From Anaeromicrobium sp. (GTDB lineage Bacteria; Bacillota; Clostridia; Peptostreptococcales; Thermotaleaceae), in the NCBI RefSeq assembly GCF_025210435.1, contig NZ_JAOART010000110.1:1-53319 (forward strand): 53,319 nucleotides of DNA, in the 5' to 3' direction. The position numbers and the translations under genes were made by a program. Position 1 is the first letter of the stretch. Each line of letters begins with the position of its first letter. Shown here piece by piece: positions 35,761 to 43,635 of the stretch. The notes beneath the pieces are model-generated. The model saw only the letters and a program-made list of their open reading frames with translations, was not told the DNA's origin and did no database searches.

Positions 35761-36234
35761 TTACCTATTTTTGTACATTCCTTTTCCCTTTTTATATCCT
35801 TTTACGCCTACAAAACCAAGCAAAGCTGTTTTAACAAGTTGATTGTCACTTACCTGATCTAGAAAGATAGAAAGGAAATTAGTATTACTAATATTTCTTT
35901 CATTTCCCCCACCTCTTCCTTGTCCACGTCCTGTCTCTTGTATCATGTTTCCTAAAAAGTTTCCCATGGCCTTTTTATTTAGAATATTTGATTCTTTTTT
36001 ATCCACAGATTCCATTTCAAGATTTACTAATCCTTCTAGTGATCCTAATATTCCTTCTAATGGAATGACAATAGGATCATAATTAATCAATAAACTTCCT
36101 ACAGTATCTGTTATACGTATGTCTTTGATACCATCTAATTTTTCTAATGATTCTTTCACCAAATCTATTCTTTTTAAATCCTTTAAGTTTGAGTCTAAAA
36201 TTCTTATACGGCCTTTCATGGAACTAACAATCAT
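35761..36234 (-). CDS. HMA_2-type domain protein, first of cluster
   Basis: 157 residues from the ATG at 36234 (GGGAGGG upstream). MIVSSMKGRIRILDSNLKDL and GSLLINYDPIVIPLEG give the HMA_2 pattern. A Gly/Arg-rich linker (GRGQGRGGGNERN) follows near residue 115, then a short hydrophobic tail (LVKTALLGFVGVKGYKKGKG). No CxxC. Confidence 0.75.
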   Translation of the reverse strand: MIVSSMKGRIRILDSNLKDLKRIDLVKESLEKLDGIKDIRITDTVGSLLINYDPIVIPLEGILGSLEGLVNLEMESVDKKESNILNKKAMGNFLGNMIQETGRGQGRGGGNERNISNTNFLSIFLDQVSDNQLVKTALLGFVGVKGYKKGKGMYKNR

Positions 36235-36259
36235 ATGAATCCCTCCCACTTTTTTCTAT

Positions 36260-36288
36260 ATTTTAGCATAAAGATGCTGATTTCTCAA
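36260..36288 (-). promoter_or_regulatory. Promoter of the HMA_2 cluster with inverted repeat in the spacer
   Basis: On the minus strand TTGAGA (36283-36288), 17-base spacer, TAAAAT (36260-36265). The spacer holds AGCAT-4-ATGCT, a possible regulator site. Confidence 0.55.
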
Positions 36289-36475
36289 AATAATCCAAAA
36301 GTATTTTCAATATGAAGGAAAGAATAAATGCCTATAAGTAATAAAATGTTTTTGTTGCATAGAAAAACCTTATACTATCTTCTTGACATATAGAAAAAAT
36401 TTATAAATATTGAAATTTATGGAAGTGTCTAGTACTATCAAGGACATGATGTGAACAGAGAGGAGATGTACAGAT

Positions 36476-37561
36476 TTGAAGAAAATAATGAGTATTATTT
36501 TAACATTATTATTATTTGTTAGTTTAGTAGGATGTACTAGTGACAAATCAACTGAAAGTAATAGTGTACAAAAGGAAGAACAAAATAGTGGTGAAGCAGA
36601 ATCAAAATTAGAGGATAAAGTAGTAATTTATTCTACACACCCAGAAAAATTATTAGAATATGTTTCTACAGAGTTTGAAAAAGAAACAGGTGTAAAAGTG
36701 GAATTTTTAAACTTTAAAGGGGAGCTACCTGATAGGGTACGTGCAGAAAAGGCTAATCCTCAGTCCGATGTAATGTATGGAGCAGCATCTTCTGTGTTTA
36801 TTGAACTAAAAAAGGAAGATTTATTTGAAAAGTATGTACCCACATGGTCAGATAAATTAAATCCATTATTCAAAGATTCAGAAGGATATTGGTTTGGAAC
36901 TATCCAAACTCCAGTAATGTTATTTTATAACAATGAAGTGATTAGTGAAAAAGAAGCACCAAAGGATTGGTTTGATCTTACAAAGGATCAGTATAAGGAT
37001 CAATTAGTATTTAGAAATGCATTATCCTCATCGGCAAGAGCTACATTTTCAAGCCTTTTATATCAATTTAGTGAGGAAGATAAACTAGATGAGGGTTGGA
37101 AAGTTATGGCTGATTTAGATGGCAATACAAAGAAGTATTATGGTAGTGGATCATTACAATTCCAAGCCATAGGACGTAAGGAAGCAGCCATAAGTTATGC
37201 ACCATTAAATGCCATTGTAGACAATAGGGTTAAGAATAATTTACCCCTTACAATTATAGATGCGAAAAGTGGTTCACCAGTAATAACAGATAGTATGGCC
37301 ATGGTAAAGGGAGCTAAACATCCTAATGCTGCAAAGGCATTCATAGAATTTGCTGGAAGACCTGATATTCAAGGAAAAATTGCAAAGAAATTTAACCGTA
37401 TGCCAACCCATCCAGAGGCTATACAAAATTCTCCAGAGTGGATGAAGGAAAAAGAGTATAAGATTATGGATGTGGATTGGGAAGTACTATCAGAAAAACA
37501 GTCAGAGTGGATGCAAAAATGGGATACAAAAATAAAGGATGCCAATAAGGACACAAAATAA
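36476..37561 (+). CDS. ABC transporter substrate-binding lipoprotein, ferric iron/phosphonate type
   Basis: 361 residues from a TTG after GAGAGGAGATG. Lipoprotein signal with lipobox (LLLFVSLVGC). The mature protein has the FbpA/2-aminoethylphosphonate-binding fold: KVVIYSTHPEKLLEYVSTEF at the start, DVMYGAASSVFIEL, and YWFGTIQTPVMLFYNNEVI. A TTGACA lies at 36383-36388 upstream, but no good -10 box is seen. It heads an operon of ATPase, PP2C-type phosphatase and a two-domain permease. Whether the ligand is Fe(III), a phosphonate or another anion cannot be decided. Confidence 0.88.
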   Translation: MKKIMSIILTLLLFVSLVGCTSDKSTESNSVQKEEQNSGEAESKLEDKVVIYSTHPEKLLEYVSTEFEKETGVKVEFLNFKGELPDRVRAEKANPQSDVMYGAASSVFIELKKEDLFEKYVPTWSDKLNPLFKDSEGYWFGTIQTPVMLFYNNEVISEKEAPKDWFDLTKDQYKDQLVFRNALSSSARATFSSLLYQFSEEDKLDEGWKVMADLDGNTKKYYGSGSLQFQAIGRKEAAISYAPLNAIVDNRVKNNLPLTIIDAKSGSPVITDSMAMVKGAKHPNAAKAFIEFAGRPDIQGKIAKKFNRMPTHPEAIQNSPEWMKEKEYKIMDVDWEVLSEKQSEWMQKWDTKIKDANKDTK

Positions 37562-37565
37562 AAAG

Positions 37566-37608
37566 ATAAAAATATAATGAGGAATTTTTTCCTCATTATA
37601 TTTTTATG
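37566..37608 (+). terminator. Hairpin between binding protein and ATPase genes
   Basis: AAAAATATAATGAGGAA and TTCCTCATTATATTTTT form a 17-bp stem, followed by ATGTATG. It likely lets binding protein be made in excess over the other operon products. Confidence 0.75.
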
Positions 37609-37637
37609 TATGAAAATCTTTTTTATAGGAGGCAGGA

Positions 37638-38684
37638 ATGAGTAAGGTAGAATTAAGAAATATATCAAAAAAGTTTGGAGATACAGTGGCCCTAGAGAAT
37701 ATAGATTTTGCTATAGAAGAAGGAAGTTTTTTTACTTTCTTAGGACCATCTGGGTGCGGAAAAACTACCCTCTTAAGAATAATATCAGGATTTGTTAAGG
37801 ACCATAAGGGAAGGGTCATCATAGGAAATAAGGATATGACCCATGTATCATCGGAAAAGAGAGAGATAGGTATGGTATTTCAAAATTATGCATTATTTCC
37901 CCATATGAATGTCTATGAAAATATTGCCTATAGTTTAAAAATAAAAAAAATAAATAAAAAGGAAATATTAAATAGGGTTGATAAATATCTTAACCTTGTT
38001 AGTTTAGATGGTTATGGGAATAGAAAAATTAATGAACTTTCAGGAGGAGAGCAACAAAGGGTAGCCCTAGGAAGATCCCTTGTAATGGAACCTAAGGTTC
38101 TTTTGTTAGATGAACCCTTATCAAATTTAGATGCAAGGCTTAGGGATAAGATGAGGATAGAAATAGGGGATCTACAAAAGGAACTGGGAATAACCACTTT
38201 ATTTGTAACCCATGATCAAAGGGAAGCTTTGACCATGTCTGATAAAATAGCCGTATTTAATAAGGGGAAATGTATACAAATAGGAAAACCAAGGGAGATT
38301 TATTCAAATCCTAAGAGCCCTTTTGTTGCCACTTTTGTAGGAGAAAATAATTTATTTAAGGCAAAAATAGAAAATTCAAAGGCTATTTTAAATAATAATG
38401 TCATACTGGAAATTGAAAATGACTCTGTGGGAAATTATATTTCAATTAGACCTGAAGATATGAAAATATTGAGAAGAAAAGAGAAGGAAGCAAATACATT
38501 TAAGGGAAAAGTGGAAAAAATCCAATTCAATGGTATGGTGCTAGATTATGTGGTAAATGTGGAAGGAATAAAATTTAAAGTTAGTGAATTAAATAATCCA
38601 TATACAGATATTCAAATAGGGGTAGGGGATTATGTATTCATTGTTATACATAAAAACGTAATTAAGATTTTGAAGGATAATTAA
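37638..38684 (+). CDS. ABC transporter ATPase (FbpC/PotA type)
   Basis: 348 residues. Walker A GPSGCGKTT near residue 36, Q-loop MVFQNYALFPHM, signature ELSGGEQQRVALGRSL, Walker B VLLLDEPLSNLDARLRD. The C-terminal 110 residues form a TOBE-type regulatory domain (YISIRPEDMKIL). It powers the permease at 39582. ATAGGAGGC precedes the ATG. Confidence 0.93.
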   Translation: MSKVELRNISKKFGDTVALENIDFAIEEGSFFTFLGPSGCGKTTLLRIISGFVKDHKGRVIIGNKDMTHVSSEKREIGMVFQNYALFPHMNVYENIAYSLKIKKINKKEILNRVDKYLNLVSLDGYGNRKINELSGGEQQRVALGRSLVMEPKVLLLDEPLSNLDARLRDKMRIEIGDLQKELGITTLFVTHDQREALTMSDKIAVFNKGKCIQIGKPREIYSNPKSPFVATFVGENNLFKAKIENSKAILNNNVILEIENDSVGNYISIRPEDMKILRRKEKEANTFKGKVEKIQFNGMVLDYVVNVEGIKFKVSELNNPYTDIQIGVGDYVFIVIHKNVIKILKDN

Positions 38685-38713
38685 GGGGGGAGCTGTAATA
38701 GACAGCATCTATT

Positions 38714-39559
38714 ATGAAAATTTTAAAGAAAGATATAATATGCAAAGGTGGAACTAAAGTCAATGAAGATATTGCAAATATTAATGAATATGGGGCTTGG
38801 GTACTAGATGGGGCCACTGGACTAAATGGAAAAAATATAATGCATGAAGAAAGTGATGCAAAATGGTTTGTTACCTGGTGGGATGAATACATATCAAAAA
38901 ATATATGTAGAGCTGAAAGTCTTCAAATTATTGTTAAAAGGGGTATTAAACTAATCAAAGATGAATTTTTCAATTTCACAGGGGGTCAATTATCTAAACT
39001 AGATTTTCCCTCTAGTTCTATTGTAATAATTAGATGGGTAGATGGGTATTTAGAATATTTTTCATTAGGGGATGTGGCTTTAATCATCCAAAATGAAGAG
39101 AAAAATGAAATTATAATGGATCATAAAATAGGTAAATTAGATAATAAAGTTTTCAAAGCCATAGAAGATTTAATGAATAGAGAAAAAAAGACCATGATTG
39201 AAGCTAAAGGTGAAATTATGGATTTGATCATAGACAATAGACTTTTGAAAAATAGGGAAGATGGATATTGGATACTAGGTTTTGATGAAAGGGCTTCAGA
39301 TAATGGATTGTATGGAAAGATAAAAGTGAGGAAGAATACGAAGATTTTCATAGGAAGTGATGGATTTTATGCCCTTGGGGAAAAATATAATTATTTAAGT
39401 ATGGATGAACTTATAAAATATGTTGAAAAGTTAGGTTTAGACAAATTGTATAATATACTAAGACGAATAGAAGAAGAGGATTGGGACGGAAAAGCATATC
39501 CTAGATTCAAAAAAAATGATGATGCTTCAGCTATTTATCTTGAATTTGAAAAAAGCTAG
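38714..39559 (+). CDS. PP2C-family protein phosphatase-like protein within an ABC importer operon
   Basis: 281 residues. The metal-site aspartates of PP2C are visible: NEDIAN and AWVLDGATGLNG at the N-terminus, FIGSDGFYAL near residue 213, and KNDDASAIYLEF at the end, corresponding to the usual DG, SDG and DN/DD motifs. No membrane segment, so it acts in the cytoplasm. It lies between the ATPase and permease genes of an ABC importer. The only strong Shine-Dalgarno (GGGGGGAG) is some 20 bases upstream of the ATG, an unusual spacing. A role in regulating transport is inference. Confidence 0.8.
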   Translation: MKILKKDIICKGGTKVNEDIANINEYGAWVLDGATGLNGKNIMHEESDAKWFVTWWDEYISKNICRAESLQIIVKRGIKLIKDEFFNFTGGQLSKLDFPSSSIVIIRWVDGYLEYFSLGDVALIIQNEEKNEIIMDHKIGKLDNKVFKAIEDLMNREKKTMIEAKGEIMDLIIDNRLLKNREDGYWILGFDERASDNGLYGKIKVRKNTKIFIGSDGFYALGEKYNYLSMDELIKYVEKLGLDKLYNILRRIEEEDWDGKAYPRFKKNDDASAIYLEFEKS

Positions 39560-39581
39560 GATGGAAGGGAGGGAGACTTTT

Positions 39582-41273
39582 ATGTACAATATCCTTACAA
39601 GGGAAAAATTTAATATGATGAAAATTATTGTCTTTTTCATGGTAGTGTGGGTTTTAGGTGGATATATATTGTATCCCACAGTAAAAACAATATGTGTAAG
39701 CTTCACTGGAAAAGAGGGTCTTACCCTTTCCTTTTACAAGGAATTTTTTTTAACAAAGGAAAATGTTGAAGCATTAGTAAATACACTTATACTGGGTTTT
39801 TCCACTGTTATTGTCTGTGGAATAATAGGAACAACCTTAGCCTTTTATGTGACCTATTTTAATTTTCCCTTAAAGAATTTCACATATAAACTATTACTTA
39901 CTCCTTTAATGTTGCCAGGAATAATAATTGTAATAGCTTTTATACAGTTATATGGGGAAAGTGGAATGATCACAAAGACAGTGGAAATCTTATTTAAAAT
40001 GAATAAAGGAACATATTTTTTTTCTGGGTTCTTAGGAATTCTCTTTGTCCATGCATATACACAATATGTATATTTTTTTATGAATGTATCTGTGGCCATA
40101 AAACATATAGATTATTCTGTAATAGAAGCTGCAAAAAATTTGGGGGCATCTAAGTTTAAAATATTTACTACTATTATTCTTCCCTTCATAAGGCCCGCAT
40201 TAATTGCCTCTAGTATTATTACCTTTATGACGGGGATAGGTTCTTTTACGGCACCTAGTTTAATAGGGGATCATTATAAAGTTCTTACTACTCAGATTCT
40301 TTTTACAAAGGCAAATAATTATATGGAATTGGCAGCAGTACAGGTAATCATGTTAACTATTATATCTATTGTATTTTTATTATTATTTAGACATTATGAG
40401 AAGAGGGTACATTTCATATCATCTGTTAATGGGAAAGGATTTGTACCTATAAATATTGAAAATAAATTTATTAAAACCATATTTATGGTAATATCCATCA
40501 CATTTATATTTTTTATTATATTACCTCTTTTAACCATAGTTTTTCTTTCTTTTGTAAAACCTGGCACATGGATGGTAGAAATTTATCCAAGAGAATTTTC
40601 ATTAGATAATTATATGAAAATATTTACAAAATCAAGGACAATGGCTCCCTTTATGAATAGTATAAGTATGTCAATTATAGCTTCCTTATTTGGTGCATTT
40701 GTTGCCATACCCTGTGCATATATTATTGTAAAGACAGAGTATAAGTTTAAATTTATTGTGGAAGTTTTGGCCATGTTACCCTGGGCCATGCCAGCTAGTG
40801 CAATAGCCATAAATATGATAAATGCCTTTAACAAGCCATCAATATTTTCTTTTAAAGGTATACTCGTGGGAACCTATATCCTATTGCCCTTAGCTTATTT
40901 TGTAAAGATACTTCCCCTTGTTCTTCGAACCACAAGTATATCTCTACAAAACTTAAGTGATACATATGAGGAAGCTTCTAAAAGTCTTGGAGGGTCTTTT
41001 TTATACACCTTTAGAAGAATAACATTGCCAATTATTATGCCAGGAATAATGGCAGGCATATTACTTGGTTTCATAAGATGTGTGGGAGAATATACCACAT
41101 CCGTATATTTATATACCGTATGGAATAAGCCTATTTCCATGGCAATGGTCAATGCCTTATTTGAGTATGAAATAGGTCTGGCCATGGCATATGGAGTATT
41201 GATTATTATTTTGACGGCTTTAGTGTCAGGGATTATAACAAAATTAGGGAATATGGGAAGGATAAAAATATGA
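39582..41273 (+). CDS. ABC transporter permease with two fused permease domains
   Basis: 563 residues from the ATG at 39582 (GGGAGGGA upstream); longer frames lie within the phosphatase gene. About twelve membrane segments. Each half has a BPD_transp_1 coupling motif: YSVIEAAKNLGASKFKIFTT near residue 180 and DTYEEASKSLGGSFLYTFRR near residue 460. This is the FbpB/PhnU-PhnV arrangement in one chain, matching the single-ATPase, single-binding-protein operon. Confidence 0.92.
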   Translation: MYNILTREKFNMMKIIVFFMVVWVLGGYILYPTVKTICVSFTGKEGLTLSFYKEFFLTKENVEALVNTLILGFSTVIVCGIIGTTLAFYVTYFNFPLKNFTYKLLLTPLMLPGIIIVIAFIQLYGESGMITKTVEILFKMNKGTYFFSGFLGILFVHAYTQYVYFFMNVSVAIKHIDYSVIEAAKNLGASKFKIFTTIILPFIRPALIASSIITFMTGIGSFTAPSLIGDHYKVLTTQILFTKANNYMELAAVQVIMLTIISIVFLLLFRHYEKRVHFISSVNGKGFVPINIENKFIKTIFMVISITFIFFIILPLLTIVFLSFVKPGTWMVEIYPREFSLDNYMKIFTKSRTMAPFMNSISMSIIASLFGAFVAIPCAYIIVKTEYKFKFIVEVLAMLPWAMPASAIAINMINAFNKPSIFSFKGILVGTYILLPLAYFVKILPLVLRTTSISLQNLSDTYEEASKSLGGSFLYTFRRITLPIIMPGIMAGILLGFIRCVGEYTTSVYLYTVWNKPISMAMVNALFEYEIGLAMAYGVLIIILTALVSGIITKLGNMGRIKI

Positions 41274-41290
41274 TAAATCTATAGGGTTTT

Positions 41291-41526
41291 GTAGATTTCT
41301 GGTGTATAAACTTGCTTTATGTGAGCCTATTTCAGGAAACTATTGAAAATCTTTTCCACCCCAGACCTTGTCACAAGCGAAAGTGTGAATCTTCGTATAT
41401 AGGTTCATGTGTCATGTTGGAGTAGCATAGGATGTTGTGACGTTCCAGGGTTCCAAAGATTTTCAATATATTTTCCTTTATAGGCAAGTTATTGTATAAA
41501 ACAAATTTAAAACCAATAAATCTATA
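41291..41526 (+). repeat. Family A structured repeat, copy A4
   Basis: About 236 bp. Shares with A6 a small deletion in the left arm (GGAAACTATTGAAAATC), so the two are recent relatives. The core CACAAGCGAAAGTGTGAATC is intact. It occupies most of the gap between the permease and alarmone synthetase genes. Confidence 0.9.
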
Positions 41527-41530
41527 TTAT

Positions 41531-41570
41531 GTGAAAATCTCCTTGTAAAAATTTACAAGGGGATTTTAAA
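41531..41570 (+). terminator. Terminator after repeat A4
   Basis: AAAATCTCCTTGTAAA and TTTACAAGGGGATTTT form a stem with one mismatch. It should end transcription from the importer operon, which would read through A4. Confidence 0.7.
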
Positions 41571-41597
41571 TAAGGTATAGGGTTTAACTGGAAGACT

Positions 41598-41606
41598 TGG
41601 TATAAT
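41598..41606 (+). promoter_or_regulatory. Extended -10 promoter of the alarmone synthetase gene
   Basis: TGGTATAAT is an extended -10 box about 50 bases before the start codon; no good -35 box is seen. Confidence 0.5.
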
Positions 41607-41654
41607 ATACGAGAGTAGTAAAAAGAAAATGTAAATCACTTTAGGAGGACAGGG

Positions 41655-42731
41655 ATGGAGACAAGATCTAAAAAAGTCGAGAAATACATTGGACAATATT
41701 CAGATAAAAGAGAACATTATAAAAAATTATCAGAGATAGTGAAAAATATCATAAATGAAGTTTTACAAGAAAAACATATAAGTTGCCACAGTATTAACAA
41801 TAGGGCAAAGGAAGTGGAAAGTTTCGCTGAAAAAATTGTAAGAAAGGGCTATAAGGACCCACTAAGGCAGATGCAAGACTTATCCGGCATTAGAATTATA
41901 AATTATATTGAAGACGACGTTAAAAGTACTTGTCATGTTATAGAAGGATTATTTAAGGTGGAAGAGAAGATAGATAAATCCAGTGGTCTTACAAATAATA
42001 CCTTTGGATATAAGTCTGTCCATTATGTGGCCAGGTTATCAGATAGAAGGTTAGAACTTCCAGAGTTTAAAAGATATAAGGATGATGTATTTGAAATACA
42101 AGTAAGAACATTACTTCAGCATACTTGGGCTGAAATAGAACATGATAGGAATTATAAGTTTAAAGGTGTGTTGCCTAAGGAATCTAATATAAAAAGAAGA
42201 TTCGCCCTTTTAGCAGGTCTATTAGAAATGGCTGATAGGGAATTTAACTCCATATCAAAGGATCTAGATATGTATGCAAAGGCTACTGTTAATAATATTG
42301 AGAAGGGGGATTTAGATATAGAATTAAATTCCACATCCTTAAGGGAGTATATGAGTATTAAATTTAAAGAACATATAAATGATAATAACATGGGTAAAAT
42401 TCAAGTGAATGAGCAAAGTTATAATAAGGTAATTAAAGAATTGAAAAATATGGGTGTAAGAACTATTAGTGAACTTGATAAGGTCATGTCTAAATATTAT
42501 GATAACAAGTTAAAAGAAAGTATTTCTAATAATAACTTATCAAATTTATTAAAGGCCATATTAATGATTGAGAATACGGATGAACATTTTGAAAAGGAAG
42601 GTAAAAAGTTTTCTTTTAAACAAATGAGCGAAAAAACATATGAGATACTTAAAAATCAGGGAATAAACGTGGATAAGTATTTGAAAAGGTATAGTTTAAA
42701 TGTGGGAGAAGAAAATTGTGGGGATAGTTAA
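41655..42731 (+). CDS. RelA/SpoT-domain (p)ppGpp synthetase-like protein with C-terminal extension
   Basis: 358 residues. The nucleotidyltransferase core spans residues 25-200: RQMQDLSGIRIINYIEDDV (metal aspartate), FGYKSVHYVARL, and FEIQVRTLLQHTWAEIEHDR (catalytic glutamate). It lacks an HD hydrolase domain, TGS and ACT, so it is a synthetase-only type. The extra 150 residues (EYMSIKFKEHINDNN onward) are mostly helical and not a family I recognise; they might regulate activity or bind a partner. AGGAGGACAGGG precedes the ATG. It stands alone. Confidence 0.85.
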   Translation: METRSKKVEKYIGQYSDKREHYKKLSEIVKNIINEVLQEKHISCHSINNRAKEVESFAEKIVRKGYKDPLRQMQDLSGIRIINYIEDDVKSTCHVIEGLFKVEEKIDKSSGLTNNTFGYKSVHYVARLSDRRLELPEFKRYKDDVFEIQVRTLLQHTWAEIEHDRNYKFKGVLPKESNIKRRFALLAGLLEMADREFNSISKDLDMYAKATVNNIEKGDLDIELNSTSLREYMSIKFKEHINDNNMGKIQVNEQSYNKVIKELKNMGVRTISELDKVMSKYYDNKLKESISNNNLSNLLKAILMIENTDEHFEKEGKKFSFKQMSEKTYEILKNQGINVDKYLKRYSLNVGEENCGDS

Positions 42732-42856
42732 ATACTATTCCCCTTATTCTTTTATGATACTTCTAAGCATATATTATTAGAGTAACCATTATACCCCTAG
42801 TGAAATAATATGTTAATAGGAAGGACGAATATATTTTTAGAAGGGAAGAATAGTAT

Positions 42857-43000
42857 ATGGCAACTAATTGTGGGAACATAGATCTATTTAATGACATATT
42901 ACTCATAGTAATAGCTACATACTTAGTAGCAGCTCTATTAAGTGGAACCACAGAAACTACAACAGCAGGAAGTACGCCTATACCAATAGTGATAGGATAA
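42857..43000 (+). CDS. Small membrane protein, unknown
   Basis: 47 residues, ATG at 42857 after GAAGGGAAG. A hydrophobic stretch NDILLIVIATYLVAALLSG spans residues 12-30, followed by a Thr-rich tail (GTTETTTAGSTPIPIVIG). No known family. It ends 24 bases before the next gene, which also has a hydrophobic region, so the two may work together. Confidence 0.6.
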   Translation: MATNCGNIDLFNDILLIVIATYLVAALLSGTTETTTAGSTPIPIVIG

Positions 43001-43024
43001 AATTAAAAAAGAGGAGGATATTAA

Positions 43025-43390
43025 GTGTTTGCTTCTAGTGAATGGGAAGAATTAATAAATGAATTTAATAGAAGTCTAGGGCTTAAAGGTGATAAACGCT
43101 ATAAGAAAAAACAAGAAACAACAGAGTCTGGTGAAATAGAATCGGGAACAAGGCCAGGCATAACACCTGCAGAGATTTTAATAATAGCGGGATTACTTAC
43201 AGGAGCCCTCCAGGTGTTTGCTTTGACTTTAGATACAAGCCAACAAGTACAAATAACCTTATTGGGGGCTTTAGATGTACTAAAAAGAGGAGAGGTGGAT
43301 CTAGAGGAAATAGAAGATATAGGAAAATATATAAAGGAAACATCTGTGGAGGATTTCTTAAAAAATATGCTCAAAAAAAGAAGAAAATAA
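43025..43390 (+). CDS. Small protein with a hydrophobic segment, unknown
   Basis: 121 residues from a GTG with GAGGAGG upstream. Residues 1-45 are charged, residues 46-66 hydrophobic (TPAEILIIAGLLTGALQVFA), and the rest is an acidic helical region ending in KKRRK. No family recognised. Follows the 47-residue gene in the same direction. Confidence 0.65.
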   Translation: MFASSEWEELINEFNRSLGLKGDKRYKKKQETTESGEIESGTRPGITPAEILIIAGLLTGALQVFALTLDTSQQVQITLLGALDVLKRGEVDLEEIEDIGKYIKETSVEDFLKNMLKKRRK

Positions 43391-43455
43391 TATGAAAATT
43401 TCTACTAAACATATAGGTAGGAATTTTTTTAAAATAAAATTTTATAAAAAAACAC

Positions 43456-43485
43456 TTGAAAAATTCATCACTCTATGTATATAAT
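43456..43485 (+). promoter_or_regulatory. Promoter of the DEAD-box helicase gene
   Basis: TTGAAA at 43456-43461, 18-base spacer, TATAAT at 43480-43485. The transcript would have a leader of about 145 bases with a small hairpin (AACCC/GGGTT) near its 5' end, a layout often linked to cold control of such genes. Confidence 0.65.
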
Positions 43486-43635
43486 AAACCCTATTGGGTT
43501 AACAAAAAACTTTATTAGAAATTTAAAATACAGTGTATTATAAATAAAAAAAGAAAAAATACTATAAAGTGAAGATTAATGATATAATAAAGTGTTTGCT
43601 AGACGAAAAACTAAAAATTAAAGAGGAATGATGAT

